From Gammaproteobacteria bacterium (GTDB taxonomy: Bacteria > Pseudomonadota > Gammaproteobacteria > Steroidobacterales > Steroidobacteraceae): DNA of 64,000 nt. The translations under genes and the position numbers were made by a program. Of the stretch, positions 11,548 through 21,298 are shown piece after piece; position 1 is the first letter of the stretch, and every line of letters begins with the position of its first letter. Where the stretch lies: the NCBI GenBank assembly GCA_028293765.1, contig JAQGOG010000044.1:1-64000 (forward strand), read 5' to 3'. The notes below the pieces were generated by a model. The model was not told the DNA's origin. It was given only the letters and a program-made list of their open reading frames with translations, and ran no database searches.

Positions 11548-12642
11548 TTGGCGATTGAGTACACTCTTCCTTCGGCGCTCTCGCACTTCGATCCGACAGA
11601 GCTCATCGACGCGCTCTCGACCGGCATCATCATGCTCGACGCGCAGCTGTGCGCGATTTACGCGAACGTCGCCGCGCAAGACCTCCTCGCCTTCAGTCTC
11701 AACCAGGCGCGGGGTCGTCCGTTTGCCGATTTCCTGCAAGACACCAACGGTCTCACCGGAATTCTGCGCCGGGCGCTCGAGACCGGAGAGGGCTTTGCCG
11801 ACCGCGAACTCACGGTGAGGCCCCTCGGAGCCCCGCGCGATGCGCGTACGCTCGACGTGACTATCACGCCGCTCGCAGGGCAAGTCACGGGCACCCATCT
11901 ACTGCTCGAGTTGGCTGACACGACGCAGCGGCGCCGTATCTCGCGTGAGAACGATCTTCTCGCGCGCCTCGATGGCAGCCGGCTGATGATCAAACAGCTC
12001 GCGCACGAGATCAAAAACCCGCTCGGCGGATTGCGCGGCGCGGCGCAGTTGCTGGAGCGTGAGCTGCAGGAAGCGTCGCTGAGAGAATACACGCGCGTCA
12101 TCATCGGCGAGGCCGACCGTCTCACGGCGCTCGTCGACTCGATGGCGGGCCCCCATCGAGCGCCGCAGAAAAGCCTCATCAACGTCCACGAGATCTGCGA
12201 GCACGTTTATCACCTCGTGCGCGCCGAAGCACGCGCGGGCATCGTGGTCGATCGGGATTACGATCCGAGCCTCCCCAACGCGATGTTGGATCGCAACCAG
12301 ATGATACAGGCGCTGCTCAATGTGGCGCGTAACGCTCTGCAGGCACTCGGGGACAGCGGCCGCATCGTACTGCGCACGCGCGCGCTCTCGAATGTCAGCA
12401 TCGGTCCCGCGCGGCACCGCCTCGTAGCGAGCGTGCAGATCGAGGACAACGGACCTGGAGTGCCCGACGATCTGCGTTCGAGCATTTTCTATCCCCTCGT
12501 CACGGGTCGTGCGAACGGCACGGGACTGGGACTTGCCGTCGCGCAGGAACTGGTGACCCGCAATAGCGGCCTGATCGAATTCGAGAGCGAACCCGGACGC
12601 ACCGTATTCACACTATTAATGCCACTCGGAGAAGCTACATGA
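11548..12642 (+). CDS. ntrB: Nitrogen regulation sensor histidine kinase NtrB
   Basis: NtrB (GlnL) phosphorylates NtrC under nitrogen limitation and is controlled by PII. It is cytoplasmic with no membrane segments. A PAS domain (LIDALSTGIIMLDAQLCAIYAN) is followed by the H-box IKQLAHEIKNPLGGLRGAAQLL (phospho-His in AHEIKNP), N-box LLNVARNALQAL, G1 DNGPGVP and G2 GTGLGLAVAQ. The start is uncertain: TTG at 11548 leaves little non-homologous N-terminus, but the frame is open back to a TTG at 11485. The stop overlaps the ntrC start by 4 bp. Confidence 0.94.
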   Translation: MAIEYTLPSALSHFDPTELIDALSTGIIMLDAQLCAIYANVAAQDLLAFSLNQARGRPFADFLQDTNGLTGILRRALETGEGFADRELTVRPLGAPRDARTLDVTITPLAGQVTGTHLLLELADTTQRRRISRENDLLARLDGSRLMIKQLAHEIKNPLGGLRGAAQLLERELQEASLREYTRVIIGEADRLTALVDSMAGPHRAPQKSLINVHEICEHVYHLVRAEARAGIVVDRDYDPSLPNAMLDRNQMIQALLNVARNALQALGDSGRIVLRTRALSNVSIGPARHRLVASVQIEDNGPGVPDDLRSSIFYPLVTGRANGTGLGLAVAQELVTRNSGLIEFESEPGRTVFTLLMPLGEAT

Positions 12643-14045
12643 ACGGCCAGGCTCTGCGCGTCTGGCTCGTCGACGATGACGCGTCCATTCGCTGGGTATT
12701 GGAACGTGCCTTGCGTAACGGTGGTATGGCGCCGCGCGCATTTGAAGCCGCGGAGCCGGCTCTGGACGCGCTTCGTCGCGAATCGCCCGACGTGCTCATT
12801 ACCGATATCCGCATGCCCGGACAGTCCGGCCTCGAGCTCCTGAAAAAGATCCGGGAAGCGCGACCCGCGTTGCCCGTGATCGTAATGACCGCGCACTCCG
12901 ATCTCGGCAGTGCCGTATCGGCCTACGAAGGGGGCGCGTTCGAATATCTGCCGAAACCGTTCGACATCGATCAGGCGGTGGCGCTGGTCAGGCGGGCGGC
13001 GAGTGCGAATCCGCAAGGTAACGGTGATGGCGCCGGAACCCCGCGGATTCCCGAGCTTCTCGGCCGCGCGCCGGCCATGCAACAGGTGTTTCGTGCCATT
13101 GGACGATTAGCCCGCTCGAGCGTCACCGTGCTCATCACCGGCGAGTCCGGCACGGGCAAGGAGTTGGTGGCGCGGGCTCTGCACGATCACAGTCCACGCG
13201 CCGGCAGGCCTTTCATAGCGCTCAACACCTCGGCCATCCCCGCCGATCTGCTCGAGTCGGAGCTGTTCGGCCACGAGAAAGGTGCGTTCACGGGAGCCGA
13301 CTCGCAGCGTCGCGGGCGCTTCGAACAGTCGGACGGCGGCACGCTCTTTCTCGACGAAATCGGCGACATGTCGACGCCGCTGCAGACTCGCCTCCTGCGC
13401 GTGCTCGCGGAAGGAGAGTTCTATCGTGTCGGCGGCCAGACGCCGATCCGCGTCGATGTGCGCGTCATCGCTGCAACTCACCAGAATCTTCAGGATCGCG
13501 TGACACGCGGCCTGTTCCGTGAAGATCTTTATCATCGTCTGAACGTCATACGCATCGAGCTGCCGCCGCTGCGTGCGCGGTCCGAGGACATCCCGGACCT
13601 GCTCCACCATTACCTCAACGTCGCGGCGCACGAGCTCGGTGTGGAGACGAAGTCGCTGGCGAAAGAGGCGGAGGCGCGGCTTGCGGCCTACGGCTGGCCC
13701 GGCAACGTGCGCGAGCTCGTGAATCTTTGCAGGCGGCTCTCGGTCCTCGCGCCCGGCAGCGAGGTCAGCGTCGAAGACCTGCCGCCAGAGCTCGGTGCGG
13801 CTGCGGTGGCCGGTTCGGTGGACGCCGATTGGTCCAAAGCGCTGGCGATCTGGGCCGATCGGCATGCGATGAACGGTAAAAAGCCGCTCCTCGACGAAGC
13901 TCAGCCCGAGTTCGAGCGCGTGCTCATTCGCGCAGCGCTCAAGCGGACGCAGGGCCACCGCCAGGAGGCCGCGAAGCTCCTTGGCTGGGGGCGCAACACG
14001 CTCACGCGCAAGCTGAAAGAGCTCGGCATGGACGCGTCGGAATAG
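12639..14045 (+). CDS. ntrC: Nitrogen regulation response regulator NtrC
   Basis: NtrC (GlnG) is the sigma-54 activator for nitrogen-starvation genes. Domains in order: receiver with phospho-acceptor Asp in [13 protein letters not shown] (~residue 53); AAA+ domain with Walker A GESGTGKE, the sigma-54-contacting GAFTGA loop and Walker [12 protein letters not shown]; and a C-terminal Fis-type helix-turn-helix ([25 protein letters not shown]). The length of 468 residues equals E. coli NtrC (469). It overlaps ntrB by 4 bp. Predicted targets in this window are the two sites upstream of glnA. Confidence 0.97.
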   Translation: MNGQALRVWLVDDDASIRWVLERALRNGGMAPRAFEAAEPALDALRRESPDVLITDIRMPGQSGLELLKKIREARPALPVIVMTAHSDLGSAVSAYEGGAFEYLPKPFDIDQAVALVRRAASANPQGNGDGAGTPRIPELLGRAPAMQQVFRAIGRLARSSVTVLITGESGTGKELVARALHDHSPRAGRPFIALNTSAIPADLLESELFGHEKGAFTGADSQRRGRFEQSDGGTLFLDEIGDMSTPLQTRLLRVLAEGEFYRVGGQTPIRVDVRVIAATHQNLQDRVTRGLFREDLYHRLNVIRIELPPLRARSEDIPDLLHHYLNVAAHELGVETKSLAKEAEARLAAYGWPGNVRELVNLCRRLSVLAPGSEVSVEDLPPELGAAAVAGSVDADWSKALAIWADRHAMNGKKPLLDEAQPEFERVLIRAALKRTQGHRQEAAKLLGWGRNTLTRKLKELGMDASE

Positions 14046-14088
14046 TCGCGCAGCTCGCAAAGAGGTAACTTGCGCGCTCCTGAAGTTG

Positions 14089-15201
14089 ATGGGGAGCGCA
14101 GTGGGAATGCCGAGCTTGGGGGGAGTCTGGCAAATCGAGTTTCTTGGGAATGATCTGCGTGCGTGGACTCTCGCACTGGCGACCTTCCTCGTTACGCTGA
14201 CTGTCCTTCCCGTCGTCAAGGGGTACATCAGCGCGCGCCGCCGTCGGTGGGCGGAGCACGACCGGCACAACGTTCATCACGCCATCGGACTCACGGCGCT
14301 ACTCATCGAGCGCACGAGTCGGCTGTTTCTGTGGGCTGTCGCCGTCTATCTCGCGTCCCGCTATCTCACTTTCGCGCCGCGCATCGAGCGCGTGCTTACG
14401 GTCGGTATCGTCGTATTGTTCTGGATGCAGGTAGGGCTGTGGGCGATGACGGCGGTGCGCTACGCGATCGACTTGCGCCGGAAAAGCTCGGCGGGTTTGG
14501 ACGCTTTGCTGACGAGCTCGATCGACGTAATCCTTTTCGTCGCGGGACTCGTCATTTGGGCAATGGTCCTTCTGCTGGCGCTCGACAACCTCGGCGTAGA
14601 GATCAAACCGCTGCTTGCCGGTCTCGGCATCGGCGGTATCGCCGTGGCTCTCGCAGTACAGACCGTACTCAGCGACCTCCTCGCCTCGATGTCCATCGCA
14701 CTCGATAAACCTTTCGCCATCGGTGACTCTCTCAAGGTCGACGATTTCCAGGGCACCGTCGAGCACATCGGGGTGAAGAGCACGCGTCTGCGCAGTCTCT
14801 CTGGCGAGCAGATCATCATGGGAAACACGGATATCCTGAAATCCCGGGTGCGCAATTTCGGGCGCATGCGGGAGCGGCGTACCGCGTTCAATCTCGGCGT
14901 GTCGTACGACACGGACCCGAAAGCTCTTGCGGCGATTCCCGCCGAGATCCGGCAGATCGTGGAGGCGCTTCCCGAGCTGCGATTCGACCGGTGTCATTTC
15001 CTGACCTACGGCGACACGGCGCTGCTGTTCGAAATCGTCTTCTTTACCACGACGCCGGATTTCAACACGTACGCGGACGCGCAGCAGAAAGTCAACCTGG
15101 CGATCATCGAGCGCCTGCGGCAAATGAAGGTGAGCTTCACGGCGCCGATGCGCGCGGTAGTGGTTATCGAGAAGTCGCCTGCGCTGCAAGACGCCGGTTA
15201 G
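14089..15201 (+). CDS. MscS-family mechanosensitive ion channel
   Basis: The ~370-residue membrane protein has several hydrophobic N-terminal segments, then the MscS pore helix and beta domain: LLAGLGIGGIAVALAVQTVLSDLLASMSIALDKPFAIGDSLKV. This segment is diagnostic for channels that open under membrane tension during osmotic downshock. The C-terminal alpha/beta domain follows. ATG 14089 was taken; a nearby TTG and a downstream ATG are alternatives. It is convergent with gpsA, 19 bp apart. Confidence 0.93.
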   Translation: MGSAVGMPSLGGVWQIEFLGNDLRAWTLALATFLVTLTVLPVVKGYISARRRRWAEHDRHNVHHAIGLTALLIERTSRLFLWAVAVYLASRYLTFAPRIERVLTVGIVVLFWMQVGLWAMTAVRYAIDLRRKSSAGLDALLTSSIDVILFVAGLVIWAMVLLLALDNLGVEIKPLLAGLGIGGIAVALAVQTVLSDLLASMSIALDKPFAIGDSLKVDDFQGTVEHIGVKSTRLRSLSGEQIIMGNTDILKSRVRNFGRMRERRTAFNLGVSYDTDPKALAAIPAEIRQIVEALPELRFDRCHFLTYGDTALLFEIVFFTTTPDFNTYADAQQKVNLAIIERLRQMKVSFTAPMRAVVVIEKSPALQDAG

Positions 15202-15220
15202 ACACGGTCAACGGCGGCGC

Positions 15221-16240
15221 CTACTCGATCTCTGACTTGATCGGCCGGGTCATCAGCTCGCGGACGGCGTCTTTCGCCGGTACCTGCTCGTACAACACGC
15301 GGTAGACACCTTCGCAGAGCGGCATTTCCACGTTCGAGCGTGTAGCTACGGTACGGACCGCTTTAGCGGCCGTGTGGCCCTCGACGACTTGCCCGATTTC
15401 GGCGAGCGCCTGGTCCGGTGTCTTTCCCGCCGCGAGCAGCAGGCCGAAGCGCCGGTTACGCGACTGATTGTCCGTGCAGGTGAGAACGAGGTCGCCCAGG
15501 CCGGCGAGCCCCATGAACGTCTCGCGCTTCGCACCCAGCGCCACTCCGAGCCGCATCATCTCCGCAAGTCCGCGCGTAATGAGGGCGACTCGAGTGTTGG
15601 CCCCAAAACCGAGTCCGTCCGAAAGACCCGCCCCGACCGCCAGCACGTTCTTGACGGCGCCCCCGAGTTCGACGCCGACGATGTCGGTCGACGTGTATGC
15701 GCGAAAATTCGCGGATGAAAGGTCGTGTGCGAGCGCCGTGGCGAATGCGCCATCCGGCGACGCTATCGTCATTGCAGTCGGCAACCCGGCGCCTACCTCA
15801 GGCGCGAACGTGGGGCCCGACAGCACGGCGACAGCGCGCTCGGAACCCAATACCTCGCGAGCGATCTGATGCGGAAGTCGGCCGGTTTCGAGCTCGAGCC
15901 CCTTCGTCGCCCACGCGAGCCGCATGCCCGGCGCGAGAAACGGCGCGATCTCGCCGAGTACCTTACGGAACGCGTGGCTCGGCACGACGATGAGCACGTC
16001 ACTCGCGCCCGTCAAAGCCGCATGCAGATCCGTCTCAATTGTCAGAGAGTGGGGAAACTCTCCCCCAGAGAGATAACGCTCGTTGCGGCGGTCACGCGCC
16101 ATGACGCGCAACCGCTCGCGATCGCGGCCCCACAACCGGGTCGGCCGGCCGCTGCGTGCGAACTGGATCGCCAGGGCGGTCCCCCATGAGCCGGCGCCGA
16201 GCACGGTGACCGGAGTCTCGGGCTCAGCTCGTGCGCTCAT
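15221..16240 (-). CDS. gpsA: Glycerol-3-phosphate dehydrogenase [NAD(P)+]
   Basis: GpsA reduces dihydroxyacetone phosphate to sn-glycerol 3-phosphate for phospholipid synthesis. The NAD-binding motif GAGSWGTALA is at the N-terminus, then WATKGLE, LSGPTFAPEV, the catalytic Lys region ELGGAVKNVLAVGAG and GLAGLGDLVLTCTDNQSRNRRFG. From the ATG at 16240 it has 339 residues, the same as E. coli GpsA; the frame extends further upstream without similarity. It follows secB on the same strand, as in the conserved yibN-grxC-secB-gpsA order. Confidence 0.98.
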   Translation of the reverse strand: MSARAEPETPVTVLGAGSWGTALAIQFARSGRPTRLWGRDRERLRVMARDRRNERYLSGGEFPHSLTIETDLHAALTGASDVLIVVPSHAFRKVLGEIAPFLAPGMRLAWATKGLELETGRLPHQIAREVLGSERAVAVLSGPTFAPEVGAGLPTAMTIASPDGAFATALAHDLSSANFRAYTSTDIVGVELGGAVKNVLAVGAGLSDGLGFGANTRVALITRGLAEMMRLGVALGAKRETFMGLAGLGDLVLTCTDNQSRNRRFGLLLAAGKTPDQALAEIGQVVEGHTAAKAVRTVATRSNVEMPLCEGVYRVLYEQVPAKDAVRELMTRPIKSEIE

Positions 16241-16262
16241 GGGAGACAGGGAGTCGGCCGTG

Positions 16263-16742
16263 TCAGTTCGTGGTCGTCGGCTGCTGCGTCTGATTCGAGG
16301 CGTAGAGCGCGTCGAAGTTGACGGGGGGCAGCAGGAACTGCGGAAAACCACCCTGCGTCACGAGCTGCGACACCGCAGCGCGGGCGTACGGAAACAGTAC
16401 GCTCGGGCAAACGCTGCTGACGGCGCGCTTCGCGTCGTCTTCATTCAGGTTGCGCATCAGGAAGACGCCGGCCTGCTTGACCTCGACGAGGAAAATGGTG
16501 ACGTCGTTCTGCTTGGCGGACACCGTCACGGTCAACACTACTTCGCGCAACTCGGGCGTCAGCGCAGTGGCAGCCGTGTGCAGATCGAGGTTGATCTGCG
16601 GGTTCCAGTTGCCCTCCATGCGCGGGCCGTTCGGCGCCTCGTACGAGCAGTCTTTCAAATAGACATTCTGCAGAGCGAGTACCGGATCGGTCTCCGACTG
16701 CGCGTTCGGAGCCGGCGCGGCGCCGGCTGTTTCATTCACCAT
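16263..16742 (-). CDS. secB: Protein-export chaperone SecB
   Basis: SecB is a homotetrameric cytosolic chaperone that keeps precursors unfolded and delivers them to SecA. The 159 residues include QNVYLKDCSYEAPNGP, NLDLHTAATAL, QAGVFLMRNL and the signature CPSVLFPYARAAVSQLVTQGGFPQFLLPPVNFDALY. SecB is largely limited to proteobacteria. The stop of grxC and the start of secB are separated by only 1 bp (grxC lies downstream of the rhodanese gene and upstream of secB). Confidence 0.98.
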   Translation of the reverse strand: MVNETAGAAPAPNAQSETDPVLALQNVYLKDCSYEAPNGPRMEGNWNPQINLDLHTAATALTPELREVVLTVTVSAKQNDVTIFLVEVKQAGVFLMRNLNEDDAKRAVSSVCPSVLFPYARAAVSQLVTQGGFPQFLLPPVNFDALYASNQTQQPTTTN

Positions 16743-16743
16743 T

Positions 16744-17010
16744 TCAAACTCCAGTTTTTAATAACGAATCCAGACGGCCGCCGGCCTCGAGCGCATGCAG
16801 GTCGTCGCATCCACCTACATGTGTCGCGCCAATGAAAATCTGCGGCACGGTGTGGCGGCCGCTACGAGCCGTCATCTCCGTGCGCGCCTCCGGGCGCGCA
16901 TCGACGTCGATCTCCTGGAAAGCGACGCCCTTACTCTCGAGAAGCTGGCGAGCGCGCGTGCAGTAGGGGCACCAGCCCGTCAGGTACATCACCACTTTCG
17001 GTTCGCTCAT
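16744..17010 (-). CDS. grxC: Glutaredoxin 3
   Basis: The 88-residue thioredoxin-fold protein uses glutathione to reduce disulfides. The active site is C-P-Y-C (in LTGWCPYCTRARQLL), with the cis-Pro TVPQIFI and the GSH-binding GGCDDLHALE. It lies between the rhodanese-like gene and secB, as in E. coli and Pseudomonas. Confidence 0.97.
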   Translation of the reverse strand: MSEPKVVMYLTGWCPYCTRARQLLESKGVAFQEIDVDARPEARTEMTARSGRHTVPQIFIGATHVGGCDDLHALEAGGRLDSLLKTGV

Positions 17011-17026
17011 GCGCCGTTCTTCGCCG

Positions 17027-17449
17027 TCAGCCGCGGGTCAACGGCAGGTTCTCAGTGCGCCACGCGGTGAGCCCGCCGCGCAGATTGAAAGCTTTCGTGA
17101 ATCCCTGCGCCGCCAGCTGGCGTGCCGCCGATGCTCCCAGCGATCCTGTATCGTCGTATACGACGACGGTCTTTTCCTTGTACTTCTTCAAAGTCTCGGC
17201 AGCCTGCAGAATCTGGTCGCCATTCATCTGGCGCGCGCCGCTGACGTGACCGGTCGTATATTGCTCCTGCGGACGCAGGTCGAGCAGCAACGCGCCCTGG
17301 TTCATCAGCCGGACCATGTCCTGCGGTGAAACGGAGGCCTGGGTTTCGGACCGCACACGCATTTCATACACGATGACCAGCGCCGCGAAAACCACCGCCG
17401 CCCCGGCGAGATACGGGTGATGGGTGGCGTATTCGATGAGACGTTCCAT
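17027..17449 (-). CDS. Membrane-anchored rhodanese-like protein (YibN type), catalytic Cys absent
   Basis: The 140-residue protein has an N-terminal membrane anchor (residues ~9-27, PYLAGAAVVFAALVIVYEM) and one rhodanese domain (LLDLRPQEQYTTGHVSGARQMN). Where active rhodaneses have Cys in the VVVYC loop, this one reads VVVYDDTGSLG, so the sulfur-transfer Cys is replaced by Asp. The protein is therefore probably not a sulfurtransferase; a binding or scaffold role is possible. It heads the grxC-secB-gpsA operon. The ATG at 17449 was preferred over the longer frame. Confidence 0.9.
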   Translation of the reverse strand: MERLIEYATHHPYLAGAAVVFAALVIVYEMRVRSETQASVSPQDMVRLMNQGALLLDLRPQEQYTTGHVSGARQMNGDQILQAAETLKKYKEKTVVVYDDTGSLGASAARQLAAQGFTKAFNLRGGLTAWRTENLPLTRG

Positions 17450-17507
17450 GGATGACCAACCAGGAGGCCGAGCCGGCCGCAAAAAGGGCGCGCATTATAC
17501 CGCCCCT

Positions 17508-18719
17508 ATGCGTTCAGGCACGTTACCTCGCACTTTCCGACCCCGCCGGCGCGCGGCGCAGCGTTTTTCGCGGTGCTGTATCGGGCTTTTGGCGGCATTC
17601 GCCTGGGTCGCGCCCGGATTTGCGGCCGGCCGGCCGGACAATGATGCACAGAAGGCCGAGACCGAGCTGCAAGCGGTCAAATCCGCGATCGACCGCATCA
17701 CCCGGCAGGTAAGCGCAGAGCAGGTGGAGCGCGATCGTCTCACCCGGGAGCTGCGCTCGACCGAGATCTCGGTCGGCAAGGCTCGGGAGACGCTGGACGA
17801 CGTTCGCCACGAACGTGCCGACCGAGCCGCCAGGCGTACGAGCCTGGCTGCCCAGAAGCGCGACGCTCAGACGGCCGTCGCGAAGGGCCGTAGCGATCTG
17901 GCGGGACAATTGCGCGCTGCCTACCTGATTGGCCGCCAGGAGCCGCTGAAGCTGCTGCTCAACCAGAGAGACCCGGCGCGCGCCGGCCGCATGTTCGTCT
18001 ATTACAGCTATTTCGGCAGGTCGCGCGCCGAGCAGATCCGCGTCATCGAGGACAACGTGGCCCAGCTCGAGCGGCTCGACGACGAGCTGGCCGCTGAGGA
18101 TGCCAAGCTCGCAGGGCTGGAAAAGCAGCAGCGCGCGCAGCTCAGCGAAGTCGAGCAGGCGCGCTCGCGCCGGACGCTGGTACTCGCGAGCCTGGAGGCC
18201 GAATCCCATACACGGGTCCAGAACCTGGAGAAGCTGCGCAGCCAGCAGGGCGGCCTGGAGAAGCTGCTGCGCGAGCTCCGGCGGGCGATGGAAAAGTATC
18301 CGGTCGACAGCAACGATGCGTTCGCACATCTGCGTGGCAAGCTCGCCTGGCCGGTCGGCGGCCATGTCGTGGCGCGTTTTGGCGAGTCACGCGCCGGAGG
18401 CGTGAAGTGGGACGGAGTGCTGGTGGCCACCGAGCGCGGGGCCCCCGTCAGGGCGGTGTATCACGGGCGGATCATCTATGCCGACTGGCTGCCGGGCCTG
18501 GGGCTGCTGACCATCGTCGATCACGGGGACGGCTATATGAGCCTTTACGGCCACAACGAGCGGCTGTACAAGGCGGTGGGCGAAAAGGTGAGCGCCGGCG
18601 ATTCGATCGCCTCCGCGGGTGACAGCGGCGGTAGCACTCGCCCGGAGCTGTATTTCGAGATCCGCAAGAGCGGCAAACCCGTCGACCCGCGGCCGTGGTT
18701 CAAGGCGGGCGAGCCCTAG
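17508..18719 (+). CDS. envC: Murein hydrolase activator EnvC
   Basis: EnvC is a periplasmic coiled-coil protein that activates the amidases AmiA/AmiB at the division septum under FtsEX control. The ~403-residue product has a signal peptide (RFSRCCIGLLAAFAWVAPGFAAG), a long coiled-coil region (~residues 45-270) and a C-terminal LytM/M23 domain. Zinc ligands are degenerate: the first His is replaced (GVKWDGV) and the usual L-H-F-E reads LYFE. This fits an activator and not a peptidase. It diverges from the rhodanese-grxC-secB-gpsA set; the overlapping frame upstream of 17508 was rejected. Confidence 0.94.
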   Translation: MRSGTLPRTFRPRRRAAQRFSRCCIGLLAAFAWVAPGFAAGRPDNDAQKAETELQAVKSAIDRITRQVSAEQVERDRLTRELRSTEISVGKARETLDDVRHERADRAARRTSLAAQKRDAQTAVAKGRSDLAGQLRAAYLIGRQEPLKLLLNQRDPARAGRMFVYYSYFGRSRAEQIRVIEDNVAQLERLDDELAAEDAKLAGLEKQQRAQLSEVEQARSRRTLVLASLEAESHTRVQNLEKLRSQQGGLEKLLRELRRAMEKYPVDSNDAFAHLRGKLAWPVGGHVVARFGESRAGGVKWDGVLVATERGAPVRAVYHGRIIYADWLPGLGLLTIVDHGDGYMSLYGHNERLYKAVGEKVSAGDSIASAGDSGGSTRPELYFEIRKSGKPVDPRPWFKAGEP

Positions 18720-18930
18720 GAGCAGGCGCCCGGGAGGGTCGCGGCGCTAGCGGGTGGGCGGCAGCGTCGCAAACGAGCGGCGGCCGGCGCGGGCTCGGAT
18801 GTGATTGGGTTCAATCTTCCCGGCGGCACCCCCTACAATTTGAGCGATTCGCCAACTCGCTCATGGTCCGGGGCCGACTAAAGCGTCATCGTTGTGGCTG
18901 CCTGCCAAACACTGCACGGTTGGCGACGGA

Positions 18931-21192
18931 ATGATTCCACCACGGAACGACAACACGCCGACCCCGGATCCCTGGGACAGGTTCGAGCCGTATGTCCAGC
19001 TCGTCCGTTCCCTGCTGCCCCGGGCATCGAGCGTTGCGCTGTTCGACGCACGGGGTGCGCTGCGCTGGTCGAGTGAAACGACCACTGGGCCCGACCTCTT
19101 GAACGTCGTGGACGACGCGCTCGGCACGGCGCGCACAGCTCCCGACAGCGCGGGCCAACTGCGCATGCTGGCTGGCAACCTCCCGGTCTACCTCTGCTGG
19201 CTGCGCGACGACTCTGCGCGGCTGCTCGCTGTCGTCACTGTAGTGTGTCGACCGACCAACGAGCAGGACGCGGACGCGCGCAGCTTCTCCTTCGCGTACG
19301 CACTGTTGCGACCGGCACTCGAATGCCTGCGGCGCGATCTGATCGCGCGCGCCGCCATCGATGATCTCAGCCGAACCGTGAGTGCACTGGACAAGGACCT
19401 GGCATTACTACTGGCGGATGGCACCGCGGATCGCCCTTCCGCCGACAGCGGAGCGCATGATCTCAAGGGCATCCTGCAACAGGCCGTCGAGCACCTGCGT
19501 TGTTCCACTGCGGCCCTGATCGTCCCCGACAAGAGCATCGCGCTGGTGCACTCCAAGAGCGAGCCCCCCGCGGACATGCAACTCGTCGCCCGTGCCCACC
19601 GGCAGCTCCTGTCGATGGCACAGATGCGCCGCGAGCCGGTGATCATCAACAAGCTCGCGCCCAACAGCTCGTTGGGAATCATGCCTTATCGGATTCTATC
19701 GTGCCCGCTGCGCTCGCTTGCGGGCCGCACGATCGGCGTGCTCGCGTTATTTCGCGAGGATCCCGGCGAGGACTTTGTGGACCGGGATGCGCGCCTCGGC
19801 GACGTCCTCGCCCGCAAGGCCGTCGGCATCATCGAGAGCAGTTACGATGCCCTCAGCGGCCTGTACACGCGGCCCGCGTTCGAACAACGCGTGCGCGGCG
19901 CTGTCGCGGACAAAAGCGGCGCCCGCCACTGGAGTGCGCTATACATAGACGTCGACCAGCTCCATGTGATCAACGACAACTTCGGCATGCACGTCGGCGA
20001 CACGGTGCTCGGACAACTCGGTGAGCTCGTGCGCAAACGGTTGCCACGGGGCGCGTTCGGAGCGCGTATTTCGGGCGATCGCTTCGCGCTGCTTCTGCCG
20101 ACACAACTCGACGACGCCGAGAGTTTCGCAGGCTCGCTGCGGCAGGGCGTCGAGAAGTTAGGTACGACGCATGGCGATTCCCGCCTGCATGTCTCGATCA
20201 GCGTCGGTGTTGCACTCCTCGACAGCGGTGCCGGCGAGCTGATGCATTCGCTGGCCGCGGCGGAGACGGCCTGCAAGGCCGCGAAGGACCGCGGCCGCAA
20301 TCGTGTCGAGGTCTACCACCCGAATGACGCGAGTCTGGTGCGGCGCTTTGACGACATCAACATTGCCGGAAAACTGCGCGAAGCGATCGATGCGGAGCGG
20401 TTCCGGCTGGACGCGCAGCTCATTCTGCCGTTCGCGGGCGCGGAGAGCGCCCGGCCGCACTACGAGTTATTGCTCCGGATGATCGACGATGAGGGCAGCA
20501 CCATCGGGCCCGACCGCTTCATGTCGGCCGCGGTACGCTATCAGCTCATGCCCTCGATCGATCGCTGGGTGCTCAACAAGGCGATCGAGATGTTGCAACC
20601 CCATGCGGGGCTGCTCGCCGGCAAGGCAGTTTCGTTTGCCATCAACTTCTCGGGGCAGTCGTTGAACGACGCCACGTTCCCGGACTTCATTCTCGACCGA
20701 ATCGTTTCCAGCGGGCTCGATCCGGAGCTGTTCTGCTTCGAGCTCACGGAGAACGCCACGATCGCAAGCATCGAACGCGCGGAGTCGCTGATGCGGCGGC
20801 TACGGCAGCTCGGGTGCGGAGTGGCGCTCGACGATTTCGGTACTGGGCTTTCCTCACTTGCCTATCTGCGCCAGCTGCCGGTGACGATGCTGAAGATCGA
20901 CGGTAGCTTCGTGCGTGACGTCCTGAAGGATCCACGCGCCGAGTCCATGGTGCGTGCCATCGCGCAGCTCGCGCGCAGCATGTCGATCTCTACGGTCGGC
21001 GAATACGTCGAGACGGAAGAGATTCGTGCGCGCATCGCCACGCTCGGCGTCGACTACGGCCAGGGTTTCGCGATCGGCCGGCCAGCGCCCCTGGTCGATC
21101 TGCTGGCCGAGTTGCCGATACTCGTCTCAGCCACCGCAGTGGCGCGGTCCCTCGGCGAGACTGAAATTGTAAGCGTCGAGTTCGTGCACTGA
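18931..21192 (+). CDS. GAF-like/GGDEF(degenerate)/EAL signalling protein
   Basis: The ~753-residue soluble protein has an N-terminal part of ~400 residues with a GAF-like stretch, a GGDEF domain (DALSGLYTRPAFEQRV) and an EAL domain. The diguanylate cyclase signature reads SGDRF, not GGDEF, so c-di-GMP synthesis is unlikely. The EAL domain keeps the catalytic set: YELLLR (E of EAL), NFSGQSL, ELTE, DDFGTG, KIDGSFVRD and GEYVETEE. It is likely a c-di-GMP phosphodiesterase, possibly tuned by the degenerate GGDEF domain. It lies between envC and ctpA. The start could also be a TTG at 18892. Confidence 0.9.
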   Translation: MIPPRNDNTPTPDPWDRFEPYVQLVRSLLPRASSVALFDARGALRWSSETTTGPDLLNVVDDALGTARTAPDSAGQLRMLAGNLPVYLCWLRDDSARLLAVVTVVCRPTNEQDADARSFSFAYALLRPALECLRRDLIARAAIDDLSRTVSALDKDLALLLADGTADRPSADSGAHDLKGILQQAVEHLRCSTAALIVPDKSIALVHSKSEPPADMQLVARAHRQLLSMAQMRREPVIINKLAPNSSLGIMPYRILSCPLRSLAGRTIGVLALFREDPGEDFVDRDARLGDVLARKAVGIIESSYDALSGLYTRPAFEQRVRGAVADKSGARHWSALYIDVDQLHVINDNFGMHVGDTVLGQLGELVRKRLPRGAFGARISGDRFALLLPTQLDDAESFAGSLRQGVEKLGTTHGDSRLHVSISVGVALLDSGAGELMHSLAAAETACKAAKDRGRNRVEVYHPNDASLVRRFDDINIAGKLREAIDAERFRLDAQLILPFAGAESARPHYELLLRMIDDEGSTIGPDRFMSAAVRYQLMPSIDRWVLNKAIEMLQPHAGLLAGKAVSFAINFSGQSLNDATFPDFILDRIVSSGLDPELFCFELTENATIASIERAESLMRRLRQLGCGVALDDFGTGLSSLAYLRQLPVTMLKIDGSFVRDVLKDPRAESMVRAIAQLARSMSISTVGEYVETEEIRARIATLGVDYGQGFAIGRPAPLVDLLAELPILVSATAVARSLGETEIVSVEFVH

Positions 21193-21298
21193 AGTGAGTG
21201 TGCGCACGTTCCAGATCCCTTAGATTCCCATTGACCGGCGCCGCGCGCCTGTAGTATCCGTTGAGTCAGCCAAACCGGGGGGTTTGAGGAACATGCCG

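Noticed and set aside
10785-11558. 257-codon frame overlapping the DUF4124 gene
   Set aside because: It is in another frame than the signal peptide and DUF4124 motif and shows no recognisable sequence.
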